A stretch of 34,868 nt of DNA. It comes from Candidatus Nanohalarchaeota archaeon QJJ-5 (GTDB lineage Archaea > Nanohalarchaeota > Nanosalinia > Nanosalinales > Nanoanaerosalinaceae). This document shows positions 9,397 to 19,421 of the stretch, piece by piece. The stretch covers positions 1 through 34,868 of the forward strand of contig JALIDO010000003.1 of NCBI GenBank assembly GCA_022865265.1. Direction: 5' to 3'. The notes beneath the pieces are model-generated. The model searched no databases. It saw only the letters and a program-made list of their open reading frames with translations, and had not been told where the DNA came from. The stretch's first letter is position 1. Each line of letters begins with the position of its first letter. The position numbers and the translations under genes were made by a program.

Positions 9397-9600
9397 AGCC
9401 ACCCACTTCGATATATGTATTCGAGTACATCATGTGAGACGGGTGCTATGAGATGCTTTGTATTCTTAGAGTAGCAAATCTGGGTATGGTAGGTGTTACT
9501 CCAAATGCGGAAAGCAGGTGGTCCTAGATCGAATAATACACCAAGATAGTCCAAATATTAATAAAGGAGGATCAACTGTGTACAGTATGAGGTGACTACT

Positions 9601-9807
9601 ATGGCAGAACTACCACGAGCACCTCTGGAACGACTTCTGCGACAGGCTGGTGCAGAGCGAGTTTCCGACGAAGCAACTGAAGCACTACGTGAAGCAGTTG
9701 AAGAGGAAGCTCTCGAACTAGCCGAGCGAGCTCGAGAATTTTCTCAGCACGCTAACCGGAAGACAGTCCAGAGAGAAGACGTTCGCGCAGCAAGGAGGGA
9801 CCGATAA
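9601..9807 (+). CDS. Archaeal histone
   Basis: 68 aa ELPRAPLERLLRQAGAERVS...ALELAERAREFSQHANRKTVQREDVRAARRDR; classical HMf-like fold pattern. Confidence 0.95.
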   Translation: MAELPRAPLERLLRQAGAERVSDEATEALREAVEEEALELAERAREFSQHANRKTVQREDVRAARRDR

Positions 9808-9840
9808 GTCCCTTCTCCCATTTTCTTTTTTCTTTCTTCC
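9793..9840 (+). terminator. Hairpin plus pyrimidine/T-rich tract at the end of the histone gene
   Basis: 8-bp stem aggaggga (9793-9800) / tcccttct (9809-9816, one G-U), stop codon in the loop, followed by cccattttctttttt. Confidence 0.65.
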
Positions 9841-9881
9841 CAGCACAAGTTTCTTATGTTGGTATAAGGTATGCTTGAGGT

Positions 9882-10091
9882 ATGTCTGGTCCAACAGAAG
9901 TATTCATCTGTCCGGCCTGTCAGAAATATCTTCCTGTCGATGAGACTGACGAAGACAAGCCGGTCTGCCGGACAGCCGGCTGTGAGCGTGAAGGCAAGAT
10001 TCTGAATCGTATGTATATGTGTCCGGCCTGTAAACAGTGTTTCTCATCAAAGCAGGCAGTAGCTCGCCACGGTGCCCAGAAGCATCAGTAA
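9882..10091 (+). CDS. Small zinc-finger protein (CxxC pairs plus C2H2-like finger)
   Basis: CPACQKYLP...C...C..., CPACKQCFSSKQAVARHGAQKH. Confidence 0.8.
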   Translation: MSGPTEVFICPACQKYLPVDETDEDKPVCRTAGCEREGKILNRMYMCPACKQCFSSKQAVARHGAQKHQ

Positions 10092-10459
10092 TCCTCATCA
10101 TCGATGATCGATTCGAGGACATGTCGGTGGGATGCTGCCTGGATGCCGGTGTAATACACAGCAAGCGTGCTTGCGATGACCAGACTGAGCGATGCAAATG
10201 CTGCCGGTCGGAGGGACAGGGACGCTGTCATGACCAAGAGTCCGATACCGACCAGTCCAGCAAAGGTCACAGTAAGTATGCGGTTCCTGAGATCGTGCAT
10301 ACCGCGGATCCGTTCTAGTTCGAGATCTTTCTCGACCTGGATCCGATCCTGTCGTCTGAGCTGGGCGATGAGTTCCTCGTTATCACTGTTCTCGGGTTCT
10401 TCAGGTTCGCTGTCGAGAAGTTCATCGACGATCCGGTTGATCAGGAGGGATTTGAGCAT
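10085..10459 (-). CDS. Membrane protein with N-terminal acidic helix and 2 TM
   Basis: Start assigned at ATG 10459 (MLKSLLINRIVDELL); two hydrophobic segments. Confidence 0.65.
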   Translation of the reverse strand: MLKSLLINRIVDELLDSEPEEPENSDNEELIAQLRRQDRIQVEKDLELERIRGMHDLRNRILTVTFAGLVGIGLLVMTASLSLRPAAFASLSLVIASTLAVYYTGIQAASHRHVLESIIDDEDY

Positions 10460-10525
10460 ACTATCACTACTGAAGTGTTGCTGAACCAGCCTTAAGTGTG
10501 CTTGTGCTCGGCCAGCGTCGGGAAG

Positions 10526-10533
10526 TTTATAAA
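10526..10533 (+). promoter_or_regulatory. Putative TATA box for ndk
   Basis: tttataaa 37 nt upstream of ATG 10570. Confidence 0.45.
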
Positions 10534-10569
10534 TGTAAACCCTAATGTTATGAGGTCTCGGTGATACCA

Positions 10570-11136
10570 ATGACTGCTCATGATATCCAACCCTACGATC
10601 GGACATTCGTGATGGCCAAACCTGATGCATTCTATGAAGGTGTTGTGGGAGAGATCCAGACACGTCTCGAGGATGCAGGGCTCATGAAACAGGCCTCACG
10701 TGTGACCGTTCCATCTGAAGAACTTGCCCATGAGCATTATGATGATGCAGGGTTGCCTGAGGATCTCCACGATCAGGTCGTGGAGTACCTGACATCGGGT
10801 CCGGTCGAGCCGATGGTATGGGCAGGTGAAGACAGCATCGAGACTGTCCGCGCCCTCGTCGGTGAGAGCTTCGATCCGACCGAGTGCTCACCGGGAACGA
10901 TCCGGGGCGATTATGGTGGCGAGTACGGGACAGCATTTGCCGATGAATATGATGTGGCTGTACCGAATATCGTCCATGCTGCCGATGAACCCGCTGCGGC
11001 AGAGCGGGAGATCGATATCTGGTTCGATGATGAGGACCTGGCGATGTATGAGATGCTCGAGAGCCAGGATGCGATGGTCGATGAGTTAGTTACAGATCGG
11101 GGCTATGCTCGGGAACCTCAGCCATCTCGGTACTGA
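10570..11136 (+). CDS. ndk: Nucleoside diphosphate kinase
   Basis: MAKPDAFYEGVVGEI, SGPVEPMVWAGEDSIETVRALVG, PGTIRGDYG, catalytic-His segment NIVHAADEPAAAEREIDIWF. Confidence 0.92.
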   Translation: MTAHDIQPYDRTFVMAKPDAFYEGVVGEIQTRLEDAGLMKQASRVTVPSEELAHEHYDDAGLPEDLHDQVVEYLTSGPVEPMVWAGEDSIETVRALVGESFDPTECSPGTIRGDYGGEYGTAFADEYDVAVPNIVHAADEPAAAEREIDIWFDDEDLAMYEMLESQDAMVDELVTDRGYAREPQPSRY

Positions 11137-11227
11137 TATAACACCGTTATATTCACGTTCGTTAGTATCGATCTTGTGCCGGCGTGAGACATTTATACTG
11201 ATCGAAGATAGCCAATAGTAGATACGA

Positions 11228-11602
11228 ATGCCGCTTCCACGGATCGAATCTCTTCATGAAGAGGTTGGTGACTATCTCTCGACGATCACATCGTCCCGTG
11301 CGCTGGATAAAATACAGGAATCGGAACTGCGCTATGCGGATCCTGAGGCTGAGATCGGGCCCTACAAGCATGTAGAACGCACGGAAGATCCCTGGTTGAC
11401 TGTCAGTGGAGAGGAAGAAGGCGGGTTTCCGGCTGTATCTGTCTATGATGTTGATGATGAGTTACTGGTAGAATACGAGCCTCATGCATCGGTTGGTCTG
11501 TTCTATACTATGGAGGAAGCAGGCATGAACCCGTTGATCGATTTCATCCGGTCGGAGGAAGCTTTACCTGATGGGGCCTGGCTGGACGAGCTGTACCGAT
11601 GA
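11228..11602 (+). CDS. Hypothetical protein
   Basis: 124-aa acidic ORF with TATA-like catttatact upstream; no family recognised. Confidence 0.6.
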   Translation: MPLPRIESLHEEVGDYLSTITSSRALDKIQESELRYADPEAEIGPYKHVERTEDPWLTVSGEEEGGFPAVSVYDVDDELLVEYEPHASVGLFYTMEEAGMNPLIDFIRSEEALPDGAWLDELYR

Positions 11603-11654
11603 TGATCGGGGTATGTCGGATTCATTCTTAAAGGTGTCCTGTGTCTTATACAAT

Positions 11655-12275
11655 ATGAGTGTCGATCTCCATACACATACTGAGGCCTCGTTCGATTCTG
11701 ACTGTACGATGGCCCAACGTGTTGCCCTGGCGGATGATGCTGGTATCACGACGATCGCCTGTACGGATCACAATGCTGTGCATCCACGTCTCGATGACCG
11801 AACACAGATGATCGATGGGATCGAGGTCATTGCTGGAGTAGAGCTGTTCACACGGGGGCAGTACGGTCGGATCGATGTACTCGGGCTGATGATCGATCCC
11901 GCAATGATGCGCAAACAGGTGCCGGCTGAAGGGCGTGAGAAGATCGCGTATCGAGAGGCGATCGATAGGATCCATGACGCCGGTGGTGTGGCCATCATGG
12001 CACATCCTGGACGGTATGATACAGATCTCGAGGCTGCGGTCCAGCATCTGCTCGAGCATGGTGTCGATGGGATCGAGACAGCGTATCCGTATGAATTTGT
12101 TTCTGATCCGATGCCATATACGCCACATGAGCGTATCGTCAGGATCGCACAGGAGTATGATCTGTTAGAGACTGGCGGGTCGGACTGTCATGGTACCCGC
12201 CGACAACATATCGGCGCGATCAGGCTCGATGAGGCGGTGCTCCGTAAGCTCCGGCAACGGGCTGCCATGGGCTAG
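11655..12275 (+). CDS. PHP-domain phosphoesterase
   Basis: DLHTHTEASFDS, CTDHNAV, GVELF, AHPGRY, GSDCHG metal-ligand motifs. Confidence 0.9.
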   Translation: MSVDLHTHTEASFDSDCTMAQRVALADDAGITTIACTDHNAVHPRLDDRTQMIDGIEVIAGVELFTRGQYGRIDVLGLMIDPAMMRKQVPAEGREKIAYREAIDRIHDAGGVAIMAHPGRYDTDLEAAVQHLLEHGVDGIETAYPYEFVSDPMPYTPHERIVRIAQEYDLLETGGSDCHGTRRQHIGAIRLDEAVLRKLRQRAAMG

Positions 12276-12309
12276 CACCTTTTTCAATCGGTCATGTTCA
12301 TCTGTATCT

Positions 12310-13377
12310 ATGGACCTCTTGGAATGGCAAGGCCGTGGTCTGTTCGAGCAGTATGATATTCCTGTTCCTGCAGGAACGGTTCTTTCAGAGACGGATGAAC
12401 TCCGTCTTCCTGATGCTGCATCTTTTGTCGTCAAGGCCCAGGTACCGGCTGGTAAACGGAAGAAACACGGTGGTATCGTGATGGCCGGGCCGGATGAGGT
12501 AGATGATGTTATCGGGTCGATGTTCGAAAAAACCGTCGCCGGGCATCCTGTCGAGACCGTCATGGTCGAGGAGGAGCTTTCGATTGCTGATGAATTCTAT
12601 CTCTCGCTGTCGATCAATCGTGCACACGAGGACTATCGGCTGGTCTTTTCTCATCAAGGTGGGTCTGGAGTAGAATCGGTAGCAGCGGCGGATGATGATG
12701 CGATCACTGTTATCGAGCTCTATGAATATGATAAGGAAAAGATACGTGAAGCCTTGCCAGAACGTGATATCAACGAGGATCTTCTTGCATTGACTGAAAA
12801 GATGTACACGCTGATGCGTGAAGAGGATGCAGTACTTGTCGAGATCAATCCTGTCATCGAGACAACCGATGGTCGATTGGTCGCCTCGGATGCGAAGGTG
12901 CGTCTTGATGATGCTGCGATGTATCGTCATGATCGGTCATTCGATACCGAACAGGATGATGCTCTCGAGTTCGTCCCGCTCGATGGGTCGATCGGGATCA
13001 TCGGTAATGGTGCGGGTCTGGTCATGGCAACACTGGATACGATCAACGCCTATGGCGGTGCCCCGGCGAATTTCTTGGATATCGGTGGTGGTGCCTCGGT
13101 CGAGAAGATGACCGAAGCGATGCGTGTGGCGGTTACCGAGCAGGATGTCGATGGTCTATTTGTCAATATATTCGGCGGTATAACACGATGTGACCTGGTT
13201 GCTGAAGGTATTCTTGATTTCGTGGAAGAATATGAGCCAGGTATCCCGATGGTGGTCCGGATGGTCGGGACAAACCAAACAGAAGGACGGCAGATGCTTG
13301 AAGACCACGGGATCGATGCCCTGGATTCGATGGAAGCCTGTGCTGAGCGGATCTGTGAGCTGGTTGCTGATGATTGA
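12310..13377 (+). CDS. sucC: Succinyl-CoA synthetase (ADP/GDP-forming) beta subunit
   Basis: ATP-grasp [53 protein letters not shown]; true start at 12310. Confidence 0.95.
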   Translation: MDLLEWQGRGLFEQYDIPVPAGTVLSETDELRLPDAASFVVKAQVPAGKRKKHGGIVMAGPDEVDDVIGSMFEKTVAGHPVETVMVEEELSIADEFYLSLSINRAHEDYRLVFSHQGGSGVESVAAADDDAITVIELYEYDKEKIREALPERDINEDLLALTEKMYTLMREEDAVLVEINPVIETTDGRLVASDAKVRLDDAAMYRHDRSFDTEQDDALEFVPLDGSIGIIGNGAGLVMATLDTINAYGGAPANFLDIGGGASVEKMTEAMRVAVTEQDVDGLFVNIFGGITRCDLVAEGILDFVEEYEPGIPMVVRMVGTNQTEGRQMLEDHGIDALDSMEACAERICELVADD

Positions 13378-14227
13378 TGAAGAGACAAAGGTCGTAGTAC
13401 AGGGAATAACAGGCGAACAAGGATCGTTCCACACAGAGGCGATGCGTGAGTACGGAACGAATATCGTGGCAGGGGTTACCCCTGGCAAAGGAGGACAGCA
13501 TGTTGCAGGTGTACCGGTCTATGACTCGATCGAGGATGCTGTCGAGGCCCACGAGCTTGACTGGTCGATCGGATTTGTTCCACCACGGTTCGCGAAGGAT
13601 GCGGCGATGACGGCTATCGAAGCAGGTCTACATACCTGTGTGATCACAGAACATATCCCGGTCCATGATGCGGTCGATATCGTCCAGGCAGGGAAGGCCC
13701 ATGATCAACACGTGATCGGGCCGAACTGTCCGGGGATGATCGCTCCAGGACAGGCAAAGCTCGGGATCATGCCGGGTGAGATCTTTACAGCTGGGTCGGT
13801 CGGTGTTGTATCGCGGTCTGGCACGCTGACATACGAGATCGTCGATCAATTGACACAGCATGGCTATGGACAGTCTCTGGCTGTCGGGATGGGTGGTGAC
13901 CCGGTCGTCGGGCGGGATTTCCTGGACTGGGTGCCATGGTTCGATACTGATCCGGGTACGGACGCGATCGTGGTGATCGGTGAGATCGGTGGTGATCTCG
14001 AAGAGCGGACTGCCCGTCTGATCGAGGAATCGGTTGATACGCCGGTGATCGCGTATATCACTGGCAGGACGGCACCAGAAGGCAAACAGATGGGGCATGC
14101 GGGAGCGATTGTCCACGGTGATGCTGGCAGTGCTTCTTCGAAAGTGCAGGCGTTTGAAGAAGCTGATGTGCCGGTCGCATCGCTGCCATCAGAGATTCCG
14201 GAATTGTTGGATACCCGTTCTGTTTAA
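13370..14227 (+). CDS. sucD: Succinyl-CoA synthetase alpha subunit
   Basis: [47 protein letters not shown] active-site His; 8-nt overlap with sucC. Confidence 0.96.
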   Translation: MIDEETKVVVQGITGEQGSFHTEAMREYGTNIVAGVTPGKGGQHVAGVPVYDSIEDAVEAHELDWSIGFVPPRFAKDAAMTAIEAGLHTCVITEHIPVHDAVDIVQAGKAHDQHVIGPNCPGMIAPGQAKLGIMPGEIFTAGSVGVVSRSGTLTYEIVDQLTQHGYGQSLAVGMGGDPVVGRDFLDWVPWFDTDPGTDAIVVIGEIGGDLEERTARLIEESVDTPVIAYITGRTAPEGKQMGHAGAIVHGDAGSASSKVQAFEEADVPVASLPSEIPELLDTRSV

Positions 14228-14251
14228 AGGATTGGTTCGAAGGGTACAATC

Positions 14252-14962
14252 ATGGCCGAGTTCAGTATCTCGTTCGATCCACATGTCCACTCTGAAGGGT
14301 CATTCGATGGAAAAGAGCCTGTCGAATTGATTCTTCAACATGCTGATGATATTGGACTGGATGCGATCGCGATCACGGATCATGATGTGATCGAGTATTC
14401 GCTCGAGGCTGTCGAGTTGGCACAGGACTATGATGTGATCGCTGTCCCCGGTGTCGAGGTCTCGACGAAGGCAGGGCATCTTCTTGGACTCGGTATTGAG
14501 GAAAAACCCCCGAAGAAGCTACCTGTGGCCGAGACGATCGAGATGATCAAGGCAAAAGGTGGAACAGCGATCATCCCGCATCCGTTCCAGCGGATGCGTC
14601 ATGGTATTCCACGTCGCAAGATCACGGCCTGTGATGGGATCGAGGTCTACAATGCCTGGTTGTTCACTGGCTATCGGAACCGTCAGGCGGCTCGCTATGC
14701 AAAGCACCACGAGTTCACGGGGATCGCTGCGAGTGATGCCCACCGGATGGGAACGGTCGGTCGAGCGTACACGGAACTCGAGATCGAGGCCGAATCTCGT
14801 GACGATATCACGGCCGAGGATATCTTGCAGGCGATCTCGAATGGGGATACCGGGATACAGGGACGTCGGAAGCCGATCCATACGAGTGCGATCGATTACA
14901 CGAAGGCCTTGCTCCGGAAGGGGCGTTGGTTGACCGATAAGATACCGCATCCAGGTCGTTGA
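14252..14962 (+). CDS. PHP-domain phosphoesterase
   Basis: DPHVHSEGSFDG, ITDHDVIEY, GVEVSTKAGH, PHPFQ, ASDAHRMGTVGRAYTEL. Confidence 0.9.
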   Translation: MAEFSISFDPHVHSEGSFDGKEPVELILQHADDIGLDAIAITDHDVIEYSLEAVELAQDYDVIAVPGVEVSTKAGHLLGLGIEEKPPKKLPVAETIEMIKAKGGTAIIPHPFQRMRHGIPRRKITACDGIEVYNAWLFTGYRNRQAARYAKHHEFTGIAASDAHRMGTVGRAYTELEIEAESRDDITAEDILQAISNGDTGIQGRRKPIHTSAIDYTKALLRKGRWLTDKIPHPGR

Positions 14963-15000
14963 TAGTAATCTTTTAATGCGAGGTTCTCAAGCATGGATAT

Positions 15001-15879
15001 ATGGGGTTCCTACGGAGGGTCATTGTTCCTGATCTTCAGCAACTGCTTGTTCCATCGCTGATGGCTGGTCTGATCGTTGTGATGTTGCTCACTGGATCGA
15101 TGGCTCGATCAGCAGGTCATGACCGGACACTGGCATTCGCATCGTCAGAGAGTGAGATCGATCGGATGGTGATCGATAATGAATATGCGGTCTTCGATGA
15201 TGTGCCGGGCGATCGGGTACAACGACGTGAAGATGCTCGAACACAGGCACAGGAACGGATTGCGATAGCGAAGTCTGATCTTGTGTCGGTCATCACTGGT
15301 GGCTTGCTCCACTGGACATACAATACGCCGCTGTATATTCTGATGCCAAGTTCACCATCGGCATTCATCGAGACGGATCATTCTGCCAGGATCTATCCCC
15401 GTTCTGCGGGCTATTTCATGAGTGGGGATGTGCCGGCTGCGATGGTACTGGAAGCATATCAGCGGGATAAAATCACGAATCTTACTAACCGGGTTAATGA
15501 TGCACGCAACGAGAACAAAACATCCTGGACGCTTGAGGAATACAGACAGAAGATCGAGGAGATCCGGTCGGTTTCGTATGATGATACCGAGGTCCGATCG
15601 TATATCGAGCATATGAACAGCTCGGCTGATCGAGAGCTGGTGATCGAGGATCCAGTGGTCAAACGACACGTCATCGAAGCTACTGTCAAAGAGGTAGGCT
15701 ACCGTGAGTATCTACCGGCGATCGTTGGCAACTTTCTGTTGTACTATCTGGTCTTCGGGCTGTTGACCGCGATGATCGGGCTTGTTGTCGGGTCTGATGC
15801 AGACACGAATCAGAAACGTACCCCACAACAGCCTAGGAGGCAAGGTCCTTCACAGAATCGAAGAAGGAGTTCTCGGTAG
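15001..15879 (+). CDS. Membrane protein, N- and C-terminal TM segments with extracytoplasmic middle and basic tail
   Basis: Hydrophobic [29 protein letters not shown]-like region and [20 protein letters not shown]. Confidence 0.7.
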   Translation: MGFLRRVIVPDLQQLLVPSLMAGLIVVMLLTGSMARSAGHDRTLAFASSESEIDRMVIDNEYAVFDDVPGDRVQRREDARTQAQERIAIAKSDLVSVITGGLLHWTYNTPLYILMPSSPSAFIETDHSARIYPRSAGYFMSGDVPAAMVLEAYQRDKITNLTNRVNDARNENKTSWTLEEYRQKIEEIRSVSYDDTEVRSYIEHMNSSADRELVIEDPVVKRHVIEATVKEVGYREYLPAIVGNFLLYYLVFGLLTAMIGLVVGSDADTNQKRTPQQPRRQGPSQNRRRSSR

Positions 15880-16897
15880 TCGGCTCGGTTCTGAACTGTT
15901 CGAACAGTTCTTTTGTCTGTTCATCCAAATCCTCTGGGATGTCGATGTCGATCTTGAGATAGATGTCGCCATCATGACGGCGTCCAGGCATGCCTTCGCC
16001 TTTGAGTCGTAGTACATCGCCTGGCTGGATGCCCTCGGGGATCGAGACTGATAATGTCTTGCCGAAGACATCGATGGTCTTTTCTGCACCAAGGACAGCG
16101 TCTCCAAGACCGATTTCGAGGGTGGTGAACAGATCATTGTTCCGGCGTTCGAACTGTTCATCGCCTTTGATTCCGACAAAGAGATAGAGGTCTCCTGTTT
16201 CTCCGTTCGGTAATCTGTTCCCCTTGTTCTTGATACGGAGTCGTTGTCGATGTTCTACTCCTGCGGGGACATCGACAGTGATCGTTTCCTGTGTCTGTGT
16301 CGTGCCGGTCCCGCTACATGCGGAACATGCTGTCTCTGGTTGTGTGCCCCGACCATGACACTGGTCACATTGTTCGACGACACGTGAACGGCCGAATGGT
16401 GTCCGTCGTACAGCCTTGACGCGGCCTTGTCCATTGCATTGCTGGCAGGTTGTGGTGTTGCCGTTTTCTGCACCGGTTCCATCACACTGTTCACAGGCTG
16501 CCTGTCGTTTTACGGTGATGGTCGTTTCTGTGCCATGATAGGCATCTTCTAATGTGATGGTGATGGTTTCTTTGATATCAGCGGTCTGTTGACTACGGCC
16601 ACGCCCACCGCCCCCACCGAGTAGTGTCTCGAAGAGGTCTTGGAGGTTCTGAAAGCCTGCTCCGGTTTCGGCCGATCCATCGACGGCTGCTTTGCCGAAT
16701 TGATCGTACTTCTTCCGTTTTTCCTCATCGCTCAGAACATCATAGGCCTTGTTGATCTTTTTGAATTTCTCTTCATCGGCCTGGTCGCTGTTCGAATCTG
16801 GATGATATTTTTTCGCCTTTTTGCGATAGGCTTTCTTGATCTCGTCTTGGGAGGCGTTTTGATCAACACCTAACAGGTCATAGTATTCTTTTGCCAT
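15833..16897 (-). CDS. dnaJ: Chaperone DnaJ
   Basis: [11 protein letters not shown], four CxxCxGxG-like zinc motifs, substrate-binding domain. Confidence 0.97.
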   Translation of the reverse strand: MAKEYYDLLGVDQNASQDEIKKAYRKKAKKYHPDSNSDQADEEKFKKINKAYDVLSDEEKRKKYDQFGKAAVDGSAETGAGFQNLQDLFETLLGGGGGRGRSQQTADIKETITITLEDAYHGTETTITVKRQAACEQCDGTGAENGNTTTCQQCNGQGRVKAVRRTPFGRSRVVEQCDQCHGRGTQPETACSACSGTGTTQTQETITVDVPAGVEHRQRLRIKNKGNRLPNGETGDLYLFVGIKGDEQFERRNNDLFTTLEIGLGDAVLGAEKTIDVFGKTLSVSIPEGIQPGDVLRLKGEGMPGRRHDGDIYLKIDIDIPEDLDEQTKELFEQFRTEPTTENSFFDSVKDLAS

Positions 16898-16927
16898 GGT
16901 TGTGTGGTCTCAGGTGATTGCTATCTG

Positions 16928-18829
16928 CTATTCGTCGTCGGTTTCTTCGAAATCAGCATCGACGACATCGTCCTGGCCACCTGGCTGACCGGGTTGTCCC
17001 TGGCCCATGTTCATCTGCTGTGCGGCCTGTTTCAGGTCTTCTGGATCCATGTTCGATGGATCAAAGCCCCCGGGGCCTTGCTGGTCGCCGTAGATCTCTT
17101 TGCCGATCTCTTGCATTGCCTGTTCCAGGTCATCGAGTGCTGTTTCAAGTGTTTCTTTGGCTTCTTCCAGATCATCGATATCATCTGCTTCGTCTCTGGC
17201 TTCTTCGAGATCCTCGATCGCTTCCTCTACACGTTCGATGATGCTGTCATCGATCTCGTCTTCGAACTCCTCGATCTGGTCTCGTGCCTGTCCGATGGCC
17301 TGGTCTGCTTTGTTCTGTGTCTCGATGTAGGCACGGCGTTTCTTGTCTTCTTCTTCGTGTTGTGCTGCTTCCTGTTTCATCTGTTCGATCTCATCGTCAT
17401 CGAGGCGTGCCTGGTCTTCGATGGTGATAGATGCCTCTTTCCCGCTCTGTTTTTCTTCGGCTTCGACCTGCAGGATGCCGTCTGTATCGATTTCGAAGGA
17501 GACTTCGATCTGTGGCTGGCCGGCTGGTGCCGGTGGGATGCCTTCGAGCTGGAACATCCCGAGTGATTTGTTATCTTTCGCCATCTCTCGTTCGCCCTGC
17601 AGTACATGGACCGGTACAACGGACTGATTGTCCTGTGCTGTGGTGAATGTCTTGGTTTCTGAGGCAGGGATCTTGGTGTTTTTCTCGATCAGGGTCGTCA
17701 TGATGCCTCCTTTGGTCTCGACGCCGAGACTGAGCGGGGCCACGTCCAACAAGAGGATGTCTTCCATCTCGCCTGAGATCGATCCGGCCTGGGTCGCAGC
17801 TCCCAGTGCAACGGCTTCATCAGGGCTGACTGACTTGTTGGGTTCCTGGCCCGTGATCGCCTGGACATGTTCTCTGACGGCTGGAACGCGAGTACTGCCA
17901 CCGACAAGGATGACCTCATCGATATCGTTTTTCCCGATACCAGCGTCTTCGATGGCTTTTTCTGTCGGGTCGGTTGTCCGCTGGATCAGATGCTCGATCA
18001 GGTTCTCGAACTTCGAGCGTGTCAGTTCATAATCGATGTTGTATGCATCGCCATCGTCTTGATAGATGAATGGGATGTTGATAGTGGTCTTTTTCCGAGA
18101 TGATAGTTCTTTCTTTGCCTCTTCTGCATTTTGACGGATCCGTTGCAGTGCATCATCGTTTTCACTGAGATCGATATCGTTCTCGTCTTCAAATCGCTCG
18201 AGGATCCAGTCAACGATCTCCTGGTCGAAGTCATCGCCACCAAGGTCATTGATTCCTTCGGTCGACTGGACTTCATAGATGCCATCGCCGATATCCAGTA
18301 CAGTCACATCGAAGGTTCCGCCACCGAAGTCATAGACGAGGATGGTCTGATCGGTATCATCATCCAGGCCATAGGCAAGTGCTGCTGCGGTCGGTTCATT
18401 GAGGATCCGTTCGACCTCGAGGCCTGCGATGGTCCCGGCATCTTTGGTTGCCTGTCGCTGTGCATCGTCGAAGTGTGCAGGAACGGTGATGACGGCTTTC
18501 TCGACATCATCGCCGAGCTTGTCTTCAGCATCATTTTTGAGTTTCTGGAGGATCATGCTGGAGATTTCCTGTGGTGTGTAGTCGTCTCCGTCCAGTTCGA
18601 CGGTATAATCTTCACCCATATGGCGCTTGATCGAGGTGACGGTATTTTTTTGGTTGGTGATCATCTGGTTCTTGGCAGGTTCGCCCACCAGTCGTTCGTC
18701 ATCGTCAAAGGCGACAATCGAGGGAGTGACGCGTTTGCCTTCGTTGTTTTCCAGGATTTTTGGTTCACCGTCTTCGACGGCTGCGACGGCTGATCGTGTT
18801 GTTCCGAGATCGATACCGATGATTCGTGT
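16928..18829 (-). CDS. dnaK: Chaperone DnaK (Hsp70)
   Basis: [59 protein letters not shown]. Confidence 0.98.
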   Translation of the reverse strand, partial: TRIIGIDLGTTRSAVAAVEDGEPKILENNEGKRVTPSIVAFDDDERLVGEPAKNQMITNQKNTVTSIKRHMGEDYTVELDGDDYTPQEISSMILQKLKNDAEDKLGDDVEKAVITVPAHFDDAQRQATKDAGTIAGLEVERILNEPTAAALAYGLDDDTDQTILVYDFGGGTFDVTVLDIGDGIYEVQSTEGINDLGGDDFDQEIVDWILERFEDENDIDLSENDDALQRIRQNAEEAKKELSSRKKTTINIPFIYQDDGDAYNIDYELTRSKFENLIEHLIQRTTDPTEKAIEDAGIGKNDIDEVILVGGSTRVPAVREHVQAITGQEPNKSVSPDEAVALGAATQAGSISGEMEDILLLDVAPLSLGVETKGGIMTTLIEKNTKIPASETKTFTTAQDNQSVVPVHVLQGEREMAKDNKSLGMFQLEGIPPAPAGQPQIEVSFEIDTDGILQVEAEEKQSGKEASITIEDQARLDDDEIEQMKQEAAQHEEEDKKRRAYIETQNKADQAIGQARDQIEEFEDEIDDSIIERVEEAIEDLEEARDEADDIDDLEEAKETLETALDDLEQAMQEIGKEIYGDQQGPGGFDPSNMDPEDLKQAAQQMNMGQGQPGQPGGQDDVVDADFEETDDE

Positions 18830-18874
18830 CATTGGGACCATCACCAGTGTATGGCCTAACTAAGAAAAAGGTTG

Positions 18875-19378
18875 TTATTCGGGTTCGTTGTTCTCCCCGA
18901 CCACAACCTGGGCCGGGCGCAGGATGGTGTCACCGAACCGGTATCCGGGTTGTTTCTCTTCGACCACGACTCTGTGTTCATCATGATCAGTGGTCTCGAC
19001 GGCATTGTGGAGCCGTGGATCGAATTCTTCCCCTTCGGCATTGATCCGTTCGAGGCCGCGTTTTGCAAGTTCCTCATACAGTTGGTCCGCAACCATCTTG
19101 ACGCCTTTGAGTAATGATGTATCCTGGTCTGCAGCCATGATGGCACGTTCGAGGTTATCGATCACACCGATCAGGTCTGTCGCCAGATCTTTCTTGGCCT
19201 CATGTTCCCATCGTTGTCGGCGCTGTTCCTGTTTATCTTTGTAGTTCTCATAGTTGGCCTTGACCTTCTTTGCAGCACGTTCGTACTGGTCTGCTTTTGC
19301 TTCCTGCTGTTCGAGTCGTTGTTCGAGTTCTTCGATGATCTCGATCAACTGGCTGCGGTCGAGGTTGTCATAGGCCAT
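18875..19378 (-). CDS. grpE: Nucleotide exchange factor GrpE
   Basis: YENYKDKQEQRR..., DLIGVIDNLERAI, GVKMVADQLYEELAKRGLERINAEGEEFDPRLHNAV. Confidence 0.95.
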   Translation of the reverse strand: MAYDNLDRSQLIEIIEELEQRLEQQEAKADQYERAAKKVKANYENYKDKQEQRRQRWEHEAKKDLATDLIGVIDNLERAIMAADQDTSLLKGVKMVADQLYEELAKRGLERINAEGEEFDPRLHNAVETTDHDEHRVVVEEKQPGYRFGDTILRPAQVVVGENNEPE

Positions 19379-19421
19379 AGGTATGGAGAATGCCGGTAAC
19401 TGTTTTCAACATTTCCCCCGA

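Noticed and set aside
9051-9554. 167-aa minus-strand ORF overlapping msrB
   Set aside because: Antisense to the clearly conserved msrB and extends into a non-coding spacer
16904-17566. 220-aa Cys/Phe/Leu-rich ORF opposite dnaK C-terminus
   Set aside because: Antisense shadow of the acidic dnaK tail coding sequence
18131-18793. 220-aa ORF antisense to dnaK
   Set aside because: Mirror-frame artefact of the biased codon usage of dnaK; low-plausibility translation and no promoter or start context
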